Assembly (NCBI RefSeq): GCF_001422365.1
Contig: NZ_LMMT01000040.1
Coordinates: 319,242 to 383,241 of the forward strand
From: Pseudorhodoferax sp. Leaf265
GTDB taxonomy: Bacteria > Pseudomonadota > Gammaproteobacteria > Burkholderiales > Burkholderiaceae_C
DNA length: 64,000 nucleotides
Direction: 5' to 3'
Part shown: positions 56,794 through 64,000 of the stretch, piece after piece
How the letters are laid out: each line of letters starts with the position of its first letter
How positions within the stretch are numbered: position 1 is the first letter of the stretch
Translations under genes and position numbers: made by a program
Notes under the pieces: generated by a model
Told to the model about the DNA's origin: nothing
The model's input: the letters and a program-made list of their open reading frames with translations, nothing else
Database searches by the model: none

Positions 56794-59700
56794 CGCGTTG
56801 ATTCCTGGTGGTGTTCGTGGTCCAGCAGCAGGGCTTCGAGCTGCTGGCGGTAGTCGCCGGGTTGCGCCCACAGGCCGCGCTGCATGGCTTCGAGCAGGCG
56901 CTCCAGCATGCCGCGCAGGGCCTCGGGGTTGTGCTCGGCGACGAAGTCGCGCACGGCGGCGTCGCGCAGGTAGGCGTCGGCCACCAGCGCGTAGTGGTGG
57001 TCGGCGACCTGGCCCGTGGTGGCGTCGAAGCCGAACAGATAGTCCACCGTGGCCGCCATCTCGAACGCGCCCTTGTAGCCATGGCGCATGGCGCCTGCGA
57101 TCCATTTCGGGTTGGTCACGCGCGCGCGCACCACGCGGCCGATCTCCTGGTGCAGCGTGCGCACGCGCGGCTGCTGCGGATTGGCGTGGTCGCCGTGGTA
57201 GAGCGCGGGCGTCTTGCCCGACACCTCGCGCACGGCCGCGGCCATGCCGCCCTGGAACTGCAGGTAGTCGGACGAGTCCAGGATGTCGTGCTCGCGGCTG
57301 TCCTGGTTCTGGGCCACGATGTCGAGTTCGCCCAGGCGCCGGCGCAGCGCATCGCCAGCGGGTTCGCCCTCGCTGTCCTGGCCGTAGGCGTGGGCGCTCC
57401 AGCCGATCCAGGCCCGCGCCAGGTCGCCGGCGTCCTGCCAGTCACCGCTGTGCAGCAGCGGGTCCAGTCCCGTGCCGTAGTGGCCGGGCGGCGCGCCGAA
57501 CACGCGCCAGCCGGCCTGGCGGCGCGCCTGCTCGGCACTGGCGCCCTGGGCCTGCAACGCCTGGGCTTCGGCCCGCACGCGCGCGCGGATGGGGTTGTCC
57601 TCGTCGTCCTCCTCGAGTTCCGCGACCGCCTGCACGGCGGCGTCGAACATCTGCACCGCGAGCGGGAACGCGTCGCGGAAGAAGCCCGAGATGCGCAGCG
57701 TCACGTCCACGCGCGGGCGGTGCAGGCCGGCGCGCGGCACCACCTCGAAGTCCTGCACGCGCTGGCTGCCAGGGGCCCAGCGCGGGCGCACGCCGATCAG
57801 CGCGAAGGCCTGGGCCAGGTCGTCGCCGCCGGTGCGCATGGTGGCCGTGCCCCAGACCGACAGGCCCAGCGCGCGCGGGTACTCGCCGTGCTCCTGCAGG
57901 TAGCGCTCGATCAGCTGGCGCGCGGCCTGCTGGCCGAGTTCCCAGGCAGCCTGGGTCGGGATGGCACGCGTGTCCAGCGTGTAGAAGTTGCGGCCCGTGG
58001 GCAGCACGTCGGGCCGCCCGCGCGAAGGCGAACCGCTGGGGCCGGCCGGCACGAACAGGCCGCGCAGGCCGCGCGACAACTGGCGCAGCTCTTCAGGGCC
58101 GCAGGCGTCCAGGTCCGGGGCCAGCTGACCGTGGACGCGCTGCAGCACGGCCTGGGTCTGCGGCCAGCCGGCCGCGTGTTGTTCGCCGTCCAGCAGCTGC
58201 TGGGCCAACCGTTCAAGCCGCTCGCGCGTGTCACCTTCGTGGCGCCAGGGTTCGGCGCTCAGGGCCTGCAGCACTGCCGGACGCGGGCCGGCCCAGGGCC
58301 GCGCCGGCTCCAGCCGCAGCGGATCGAAGCCGGTGTCCGGCAGCAGATCGGCCGCCAGCGCGCCCAGCAGCCCGGCATCGCCGTCCGAGGGAAAACGCGC
58401 CAGCGCCAGCAGCGTATCGCGGCGTTGCCGGCCGGCGGGTGAGCGGCCGAACACGTGCAGGCCGTCGCGGATCTGTGTCTCCTTGAGCTCGCAGAGGTAG
58501 GCGTCGATGCGCTCGAGCAGTGCGTCCTCGTCGTTCTCGGTGCCGGGCGGCAACGCCAGCTCCCCGGCCAGGTGCTGGCGCCGCACGGCTTCGACGATCT
58601 GGCGGCGCAGCAGCGCGGCGCGGCGCGCGTCGACCAGCAGCGCGTCGTAGTACTCGTCGACCAGGCGCTCCAGGTCCTGCAGCGGGCCGTGGTTCTCGGC
58701 GCGCGTGAGCGGTGGCATCAGGTGGTCGACGATCACGGCCTGGCTGCGGCGCTTGGCCTGCGCGCCCTCGCCGGGGTCGTTGACGATGAAGGGATACAGG
58801 TGCGGCAGCGGGCCGAGGATCGCGTCGGGCCAGCACGCGCCGGACAGCGCCAGGCTCTTGCCGGGCAGCCATTCGAGGTTGCCGTGCTTGCCCACGTGGA
58901 CGATGGCGTCGATGGCGAACACATCGCGCAGCCAGAAGTAGAAGGCCAGGTAGTGGTGCGGCGGCACCAGTTCGGCGTCGTGGTAGCTCGCGTAGTCCTG
59001 TGCGCCGGACTGGTTCAGCGCGCGGGCGGGCTGGATGCCGATGAAGACCTGGCCCAGGCGCAGGCCGGCGACCATGAAGCGGCCCTGGCGCAATGCCGGG
59101 TCGGCCTCGGGCGGGCCCCAGCGCGCAGAGATGGCGGCGGCCATGCCATCGGGCAGCGCGGCCAGGCGCGTCTTGTGGTCGGCCAGCGCGTAGCTTTGCC
59201 AGGCCGGGCGCAGCGGCCATTGGGCGGGGTCGTTGGCGATGCCCTGCTGCAGCTGGCGCATCAGCGCGTCACCGTCTTGCGGCAGTGCTGCGTCGCCCAA
59301 TGCGTAGCCCTCGGCCGCCAGCGCCTGCAGGATGGCGATCACCGAGGCCGGTGTGTCCAGCCCCACGCCGCTGCCGATGCGGCCTTCGCTGCCCGGGTAG
59401 TTGGCCAGCACGAGCGCGAGCCGCTTCTCGGCCGCGGGGCGCGTGCGCAGCCGGCACCAGCGCTGCGCGAGTTCGGCCACGAAGTCCACGCGGTCGGGCT
59501 CGGCCTGGTAGGCCACGATGTCGGCCTGGGTGACCGGGCAGCGGTGCGCCAGCCCCTTGAAGCTGACCGCGCGCGTGACGATGCGGCCGTCCATCTCGGG
59601 CAGCACGACCTGCATGGCGATGTCGCGCGGGCGCAGGCCCTGGGCATCGGCCAGCCAGTCTTCGCGGTTGCCGCCGCTCGTGATGACCTGCAGCACGGGC

Positions 59701-60563
59701 GCGTCGCCCGCCAGGGCCTGGCCCGGCTCCAGCGCCGAGAAGGCCGTGGTGTTGAGCACGAGCTGCACGGCGTGCTCGGCACACAGCGTGCGCAGGGTGG
59801 ACAGGCACAGCCCGTCCTTGAGCGAGTCCAGCGCCAGCGGCAGCGGGTTCAGGCCGCGCGCGTGCAGCGCCATGGCCAGCGCGTCGAAGGCGGCCGTGTT
59901 GCCGGCCAGCAGATGCGAGCGGTAGAACACCAGCGCGACCACGGGCGCGCCGGGCAGCCACGCCGCACGCAGGTCGTCGATGCCGGGCACGGCATGGCGC
60001 TGCGCGCACAGCGCGGGTGGCACGTAGAGCGCGGCCTGCGGCAGCGTGCGCGGCGGCGGCGGGGCCTCGCCCTGCCCCAGACCCAGGTGCGCCACGGCCT
60101 GCAGGAAGGCGCGCGCGTTGGCGGGTCCGCCTGCGCGCAGGTACTGCCAGAGCTGGCGGCTGTCGGCCTGCGGCAGCGTGCCGCGCGCGAGCAGGTGCGG
60201 GTCTTCCTGCAGATCACCGGAAAAGATGGCCAGGCGCTGGCCCTTGGCACGCGCGAGCGCTGCGATCTGTTGCACACCATAGGGCCAGGCCGACTCGGAA
60301 CCCAGGTGGTCCACGACCACCACGCGCGCGTGCTGCAGCACCTCGTCCACGTAGAGGTCCAGCGAGGCCGGCTGGCGCAGGTACAGCAGGTTGGCCAGGC
60401 GCAGGCTGGGGAAGCCTTCGAGCTGCTGCGCAGCGGCGGACAGCAGGGCCAGCGTGGTGTCGGCCGAGCTCAGCACGACGATGTCGGCGGGCTGCTGGTC
60501 GAGCCGCGTGACGACGCTGGGGTCTTCGACGAAGCCGCCAGGGCGGGTGGAGAGAAGGTGCAT
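56790..60563 (-). CDS. cobN: Cobaltochelatase large subunit CobN
   Basis: This 1257-residue cytoplasmic protein matches CobN in length and blocks: N-terminal MHLLSTRPGGFVEDPSVVTR, VVALVFYRSHLLAGNTAAFD, VVLPEMDGRIVTRAVSFKG, DAIVHVGKHGNLEWLPGKSL and RFEMAATVDYLFG-like EMAATVDYLFGFDATTGQV. CobN binds hydrogenobyrinic acid a,c-diamide and, with an AAA+/VWA complex, inserts cobalt in aerobic B12 synthesis. The ATG at 60563 begins the family sequence; the frame runs back to 61064 through repeat copy B, which I reject as coding. The ribosome site is poor. ChlI overlaps its stop. Confidence 0.95.
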   Translation of the reverse strand: MHLLSTRPGGFVEDPSVVTRLDQQPADIVVLSSADTTLALLSAAAQQLEGFPSLRLANLLYLRQPASLDLYVDEVLQHARVVVVDHLGSESAWPYGVQQIAALARAKGQRLAIFSGDLQEDPHLLARGTLPQADSRQLWQYLRAGGPANARAFLQAVAHLGLGQGEAPPPPRTLPQAALYVPPALCAQRHAVPGIDDLRAAWLPGAPVVALVFYRSHLLAGNTAAFDALAMALHARGLNPLPLALDSLKDGLCLSTLRTLCAEHAVQLVLNTTAFSALEPGQALAGDAPVLQVITSGGNREDWLADAQGLRPRDIAMQVVLPEMDGRIVTRAVSFKGLAHRCPVTQADIVAYQAEPDRVDFVAELAQRWCRLRTRPAAEKRLALVLANYPGSEGRIGSGVGLDTPASVIAILQALAAEGYALGDAALPQDGDALMRQLQQGIANDPAQWPLRPAWQSYALADHKTRLAALPDGMAAAISARWGPPEADPALRQGRFMVAGLRLGQVFIGIQPARALNQSGAQDYASYHDAELVPPHHYLAFYFWLRDVFAIDAIVHVGKHGNLEWLPGKSLALSGACWPDAILGPLPHLYPFIVNDPGEGAQAKRRSQAVIVDHLMPPLTRAENHGPLQDLERLVDEYYDALLVDARRAALLRRQIVEAVRRQHLAGELALPPGTENDEDALLERIDAYLCELKETQIRDGLHVFGRSPAGRQRRDTLLALARFPSDGDAGLLGALAADLLPDTGFDPLRLEPARPWAGPRPAVLQALSAEPWRHEGDTRERLERLAQQLLDGEQHAAGWPQTQAVLQRVHGQLAPDLDACGPEELRQLSRGLRGLFVPAGPSGSPSRGRPDVLPTGRNFYTLDTRAIPTQAAWELGQQAARQLIERYLQEHGEYPRALGLSVWGTATMRTGGDDLAQAFALIGVRPRWAPGSQRVQDFEVVPRAGLHRPRVDVTLRISGFFRDAFPLAVQMFDAAVQAVAELEEDDEDNPIRARVRAEAQALQAQGASAEQARRQAGWRVFGAPPGHYGTGLDPLLHSGDWQDAGDLARAWIGWSAHAYGQDSEGEPAGDALRRRLGELDIVAQNQDSREHDILDSSDYLQFQGGMAAAVREVSGKTPALYHGDHANPQQPRVRTLHQEIGRVVRARVTNPKWIAGAMRHGYKGAFEMAATVDYLFGFDATTGQVADHHYALVADAYLRDAAVRDFVAEHNPEALRGMLERLLEAMQRGLWAQPGDYRQQLEALLLDHEHHQESTR

Positions 60564-60577
60564 CAGTGGGATCCCAT

Positions 60578-61205
60578 GGCCGAGCGCAGCGATGGCCCGT
60601 GTGGTGTTGGGGCCCCTGTGCCCACGCCGAGGAGCGCAGTGGCCTGGGCGGCGCGGGGAACCTCGCGCTTCAACATCTGACCCATTGCACTTGTTCGAGC
60701 GTAGTGAACGCAGTGAACGGTGCGAGTTGTGCAATGCGCCCAGGCCGCGAGCACCGCAGGTTGCCCGGAGCGCCAGCGGAGGGACGTGGGCACCGGGGTC
60801 GCCCTTTCTTTGGTTACTTTCTTTCGGCGAAACGAAAGAAAGTGACTGCACTGCCGGGGGCAATCCCGGCCTCTGGTGCCAGCAGGAACCACTACGTCTG
60901 ATCGAGGTGAGGAGGCGGGGTTTTCGCCCCCGCACGACGACTGACTTTTCTTGTCTCGCCAAGAAAAGTAAGCAAAAGAAGGCGACCCCGGTGCCCCTGT
61001 CCTTCCGCTTCGCTCCAGGCAACCTGCGGTGCTCGCGCCATGGGCTGCATTGCGCAACTCGCACCGTTCACTGCGTTCACTCAGCTCGAACAAGCGCAAT
61101 GGGTCAGATGTTGAAGCGCAAGGTGCCCTTGCGCAGCCCATGGCGCTGCGCTCCTCGGCAGGGGCACAGGGGGAAGTCCCACACGGGCCATCGCTGCGCT
61201 CGGCC
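60578..61205. repeat. Long palindromic hairpin-rich element, copy B (inverted relative to copy A)
   Basis: This element of about 628 bases fills most of the 691-base gap between cobW and cobN. Its reverse complement aligns along its whole length with copy A at 24010: the same terminal sequence, the same arms and the same core hairpins. The 26-base hairpin at 60944-60969 is identical in sequence to the one at 24246-24271. The 28-base hairpin at 60816-60843 differs from 24373-24400 by two compensatory stem pairs and two loop bases. It ends 15 bases before the cobN ATG. It carries no gene; open frames translate to low-complexity peptides. Confidence 0.85.
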
Positions 61206-61254
61206 GCGAACGGCCGGCGCTGCGCGCGGCGAGTGCTGGGGGTGTGTTGCTTCA

Positions 61255-62298
61255 TCAGGCCTCTACGCCCACCAGGCCCGTTCGCAGCGCTGCCTCGTCC
61301 AGGTCCTGGCCGATGAACACCAGGCGCGTGCCGCGGCGCTCGCCTTCGCGCCAGGCGCGGTCGAAATGGTGGTCGAACCTCCTGCCCACGCCCTGCAGCA
61401 GCCAGCGCATCGGCTTGCCCGGAATCTCGGCGAAGCCCTTCACGCGCAGGATGGTCTGCTGCTCCACGAGCCGCGCCAGCGCCGCCAGCAGGCGCTCGCG
61501 GTCCACGGCCGGCAGCTCGATCACATGGGCGTCGAACTCGTCGTGGTCGTGGTCCTCCTCGTGGTCGTGGTGGCTCTCGCGCGCATCGATGGTGGTCTCT
61601 GACGCCTTCGCCAGGCCCAGCAGCACGTCCAGCGGCAGCTTGCCCTGGCTGGACTGCAGGATCTTCACGGAGGGCGGCAATTCCTCGCGCACCAGGGCCG
61701 TCACGCGTTCGACCGCCGCGGCATCGACGAGGTCGGTCTTGTTGAGCACCACGAGGTCGGCGGCCGCCAGCTGGTCCTCGAACAGCTCGTGCAGCGGCGA
61801 CTCGTGGTCCAGGTTGGGGTCCGCGCGGCGCTTCGCGTCCACGGCCACGGGGTTGGCCGCGAACTGGCCCGCGTCGGCGGCCGGCGTGTCGACCACGGTG
61901 ACCACGGCGTCCACCGTGAACACGTTGGCGATCTCCGGCCACTGGAAGGCCTGCACCAGCGGCTTGGGCAGTGCCAGGCCGCTGGTCTCGATCAGCACCG
62001 CGTCGATGCGGTCGCGGCGCTCGGCCAGCGCCTGCATGACGGGGAAGAACTCCTCCTGCACGGTGCAGCACATGCAGCCGTTGGCCAGTTCGTAGAGCGC
62101 GCCCTGCTGCTCCTGGCCGTCCTCGTCGCAGCCGATGCCGCAGCCCTTGAGGATCTCGCCGTCGATGCCGAGTTCGCCGAACTCGTTGACGATCACGGCG
62201 ATGCGCCGGCCCTGGGCGTTGTCCAGGATGTGGCGCAGCAGCGTGGTCTTGCCGCTGCCCAGGAAGCCCGTGACGATGGTGGCGGGGATCTTTTGCAT
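61255..62298 (-). CDS. cobW: CobW-family GTPase metallochaperone
   Basis: This 347-residue G3E GTPase has Walker [21 protein letters not shown], the metal-binding GCMCC ([14 protein letters not shown]), the Glu of [13 protein letters not shown]4 [10 protein letters not shown] and a His/Asp-rich loop ([18 protein letters not shown]). A C-terminal CobW_C domain ends the protein. CobW supplies cobalt for the chelatase in aerobic B12 synthesis. It lies upstream of cobN on the same strand but separated by repeat copy B. The ATG at 62298 starts the Walker segment; the longer frame upstream overlaps the flavoprotein gene. Confidence 0.95.
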   Translation of the reverse strand: MQKIPATIVTGFLGSGKTTLLRHILDNAQGRRIAVIVNEFGELGIDGEILKGCGIGCDEDGQEQQGALYELANGCMCCTVQEEFFPVMQALAERRDRIDAVLIETSGLALPKPLVQAFQWPEIANVFTVDAVVTVVDTPAADAGQFAANPVAVDAKRRADPNLDHESPLHELFEDQLAAADLVVLNKTDLVDAAAVERVTALVREELPPSVKILQSSQGKLPLDVLLGLAKASETTIDARESHHDHEEDHDHDEFDAHVIELPAVDRERLLAALARLVEQQTILRVKGFAEIPGKPMRWLLQGVGRRFDHHFDRAWREGERRGTRLVFIGQDLDEAALRTGLVGVEA

Positions 62299-62323
62299 GG
62301 GTGGATTCTCCAGAAGGTGGATG

Positions 62324-63328
62324 TCAGAGGGCGCGCAGTGCGGGCAGCACCTCGCGTGCGAACAAGGCCATGGCGTCCAGGGCCTGGGCGTTGTCCCACA
62401 GGCCGTTGGCATTGAAGACACAGCGCAGGTGGCGGATGCCTGTGCGCTCGCGCAGCGCCGCGATCTGCGCATGGCAGGCTTGCGGCGTGCCGTGGATGAA
62501 CTGCTCGCGCAGCACGCGTTCGGCATCGATGGGCGGCACCTGGTCGGGCGGCACGCCGCGTTTGCCGGCGAAGTAAATACGGCGCTGGTACAACTGCGGC
62601 CACAGCGCGGCGAGCTGCTGAGCGACGGCGGCCTCATCCGCACCGATGCAGACGTAGCGGGCCAGCGAGGAGCGCTGCTGCAAGGCCGCGCTGTCGCGGC
62701 CCTGCGCGGCGGCCGCGGCCTGCAGCTGCGCCAGCTGCGCGGCCTCGGGCGGCTCCAGGCTCAGCAGCAGCGGCAGGTCCTGCGCGAGCGCGAAGCCCAG
62801 CGTCTCGGGCGTGGAGCCCGCCACGTACAGCGGCGGATGGGGACGCTGCACCGACGCTGGCATGGCGCCACGCGCCGCAATGGTCCAGGCGCCCTGCTCG
62901 GCCGGCAGCGCCGCGCCGCACAAGGCCCGTCGCAGCAGCCGGCAGGATTGCTCGAAACGCGCACGCGTTTCCTCGGGCGCGATCTGCAGCGCCTGCAGTG
63001 CGGCCGGTTCGGTGCCGCGGCCGACACCCACGTCGAGCCGGCCGGCGCTCTGGAAGTCCAGCTGCGCGATCTCCTCGGCCAGCATCAGCGGGTGGTGCAC
63101 GGGCAGCACGAGCACCGAGGTGCCCACGCGCAGCCGCTCGGTGCGCGCGAACAGCGCGGCGGCCAGCAGCAGCGTCGAGGGGTAAGGCCAGGGCTGCGCC
63201 GGTACGCGGAATTCGTTGAACCAGACGCCGTCGAAGCCGAGCTGCTCGGCGCGCTCGAACAGCGCGATGAAGCCGCGGTGGTCGCCGCAGGTGGCCTCGC
63301 GCGTCCAGCCGGCCAAGTCAATCCGCAT
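62324..63328 (-). CDS. Luciferase-like (LLM-class) flavin-dependent oxidoreductase
   Basis: This TIM-barrel protein has 334 residues: [40 protein letters not shown] and [14 protein letters not shown] are typical of the bacterial luciferase superfamily using FMN or F420. Substrate is unknown. It sits between the ABC ATPase (11-base overlap) and cobW (25 bases), in a B12-type operon, so a role with corrinoid or its lower ligand, or simple co-regulation, is possible. That is inference. Confidence 0.87.
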   Translation of the reverse strand: MRIDLAGWTREATCGDHRGFIALFERAEQLGFDGVWFNEFRVPAQPWPYPSTLLLAAALFARTERLRVGTSVLVLPVHHPLMLAEEIAQLDFQSAGRLDVGVGRGTEPAALQALQIAPEETRARFEQSCRLLRRALCGAALPAEQGAWTIAARGAMPASVQRPHPPLYVAGSTPETLGFALAQDLPLLLSLEPPEAAQLAQLQAAAAAQGRDSAALQQRSSLARYVCIGADEAAVAQQLAALWPQLYQRRIYFAGKRGVPPDQVPPIDAERVLREQFIHGTPQACHAQIAALRERTGIRHLRCVFNANGLWDNAQALDAMALFAREVLPALRAL

Positions 63329-64000
63329 GGGGAGCCTCCTGCAGGCGGTGTGCGCGCAGCAGGTGGTGCGGCGGCACCGCCACGCGCTCGAAGCGCACGC
63401 CGAACACGGCATCGAGAGAAGGCGATTGCAGCAGCGCGGCACCGCCGTCCAGCGCCACGCGCCCCTGGTCCAGCACGACGACGCGCCCGAAGTGCTGGAA
63501 CGCGAGGTCCAGGTCGTGCATGGCGACCACGACCAGGCGCTCGCGTCCGCGCGCGGCCAGCGCCTCCACGAGCGCGAGCCGGTGCCGCACGTCCAGGGCA
63601 GCGCCGGGTTCGTCGGCCAGCAGCACGGGCGGGTCGGTCGCCAGCACCGTGGCCAGCAAGGCACGCGCCTGCTCGCCGCCGGAGAGCGTGGACCAGAGCC
63701 GCGCGGCGAAAGCCGACAGGCCGGCCTGCGCCAGCACGGTGCCGGCGTCCTGCACCGACTGCTGGCCTTCGAGCCGCATGGCAACGAGCTCGTCCACGCG
63801 CAGGTCCCAGTGCGGCGCGAAGTGCTGGGGCATGTAGCCCATGGCCCGGGCACGCTGCGCCACGGGCATGGCCGCCAGGTCGGCGCCGTCCAGCAGCACG
63901 CGGCCCGCATCGGGCGCCAGCAGGCCGGCCAGCAGCGACAGCAGCGTGGACTTGCCCGCGCCGTTGGGGCCGACCAGGGCCACGGCGCCGCGCGCGGGCA
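63318..64000 (-). CDS. ABC transporter ATPase, cobalamin/iron-chelate type (BtuD-like), N-terminus cut by window edge
   Basis: The frame is open to the window end, so the first residues are missing. Visible are Walker A VGPNGAGKSTLLSLLAGLL, Q-loop MGYMPQHFAPHWDLRVDELV, signature STLSGGEQARALLATVLATD, Walker B PVLLADEPGAALDVRHRLAL and H-loop VVAMHDLDLAFQHF. This is the FecE/BtuD subfamily that serves B12, heme and siderophore importers. The genes beyond the window edge probably encode its permease. Its end overlaps the flavoprotein start, linking it to the cobalamin operon. Confidence 0.9.
   Translation of the reverse strand, partial: PARGAVALVGPNGAGKSTLLSLLAGLLAPDAGRVLLDGADLAAMPVAQRARAMGYMPQHFAPHWDLRVDELVAMRLEGQQSVQDAGTVLAQAGLSAFAARLWSTLSGGEQARALLATVLATDPPVLLADEPGAALDVRHRLALVEALAARGRERLVVVAMHDLDLAFQHFGRVVVLDQGRVALDGGAALLQSPSLDAVFGVRFERVAVPPHHLLRAHRLQEAPHAD

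Noticed and set aside
60564-61064. A 167-codon N-terminal extension of CobN through repeat copy B
   Set aside because: The extension translates the repeat arms and hairpins and has no similarity to CobN, whose normal N-terminus begins at MHLLSTRPGG (60563).

Overview
The window reads as chromosome of a GC-rich (about 70%) betaproteobacterium, most probably a member of the Comamonadaceae (Burkholderiales). This rests on gene content and codon use: long GC-rich shadow frames on both strands, a CobN plus ChlI-type cobaltochelatase, archaic Csu-like pili, and dipeptide and amino-acid ABC systems with GntR/FCD regulators. The family placement is inference. I saw no rRNA, tRNA, CRISPR array, phage or transposase.

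Region 1 (1-11.6 kb) is mainly envelope and signalling. It holds the end of a Csu-like chaperone-usher operon (usher C-terminus and a two-domain SCPU tip protein), a MAPEG-like membrane protein, an OmpR-type regulator meeting a 1309-residue hybrid kinase stop to stop, an HD-GYP/chemoreceptor pair, a membrane-anchored Mrr-like protein and the RbgA/YlqF GTPase.

Region 2 (11.6-28.8 kb) is a large collinear catabolic cluster. It starts at a promoter with two NtrC-type boxes, a sigma-54 -24/-12 element and a palindrome over the predicted start of transcription. It encodes a class II aldolase-like protein, a complete peptide-type ABC importer with fused ATPases, a GhrA-like dehydrogenase, an omega-aminotransferase, two acetylpolyamine-amidohydrolase homologues, an M20 carbamoylase/hydantoinase, a DMT transporter, a GntR regulator, an SDR, and a kinase/class III aminotransferase pair resembling hydroxylysine kinase and phospho-lyase. 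The best reading is nitrogen-controlled use of acylated amines, possibly hydroxylated polyamines or hydroxylysine. The substrate is not proven.

Region 3 (28.8-33.3 kb) is a four-gene lipid-like cluster: fatty-acid hydroxylase, fatty-acid desaturase, a ketoacyl synthase III fused to a heme-oxygenase-like domain, and an unrecognised protein. I do not recognise this set as a named pathway. Region 4 (33.3-47.7 kb) holds DadA, a cupin, a Cache-PAS-GGDEF protein, two tandem orphan AapJ-like binding proteins behind a sigma-54-like site, a GntR regulator with a complete polar amino-acid ABC operon, an MFS/LysR divergent pair, another LysR and a GAF-EAL protein.

Region 5 (47.7-53.8 kb) is a minus-strand copper-type operon: DUF2946-like protein, an internally deleted TonB receptor, a PepSY membrane protein, a full TonB receptor, SCO and PCuAC. 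A GNAT gene follows. Region 6 (53.9-64 kb) is cobalt and cobalamin metabolism. A cobalamin riboswitch precedes a CbiM-like transporter. Opposite it lie an ABC ATPase, an LLM flavoprotein, CobW, CobN, a ChlI-type AAA+ subunit and a VWA protein; the last two are joined by a perfect A7 heptamer that could allow -1 frameshifting.

Two copies of a roughly 630-bp palindromic, hairpin-rich element lie in inverted orientation, one after the GntR gene at 24 kb and one between cobW and cobN at 61 kb. Paired base changes in one of their hairpins suggest selection on structure.
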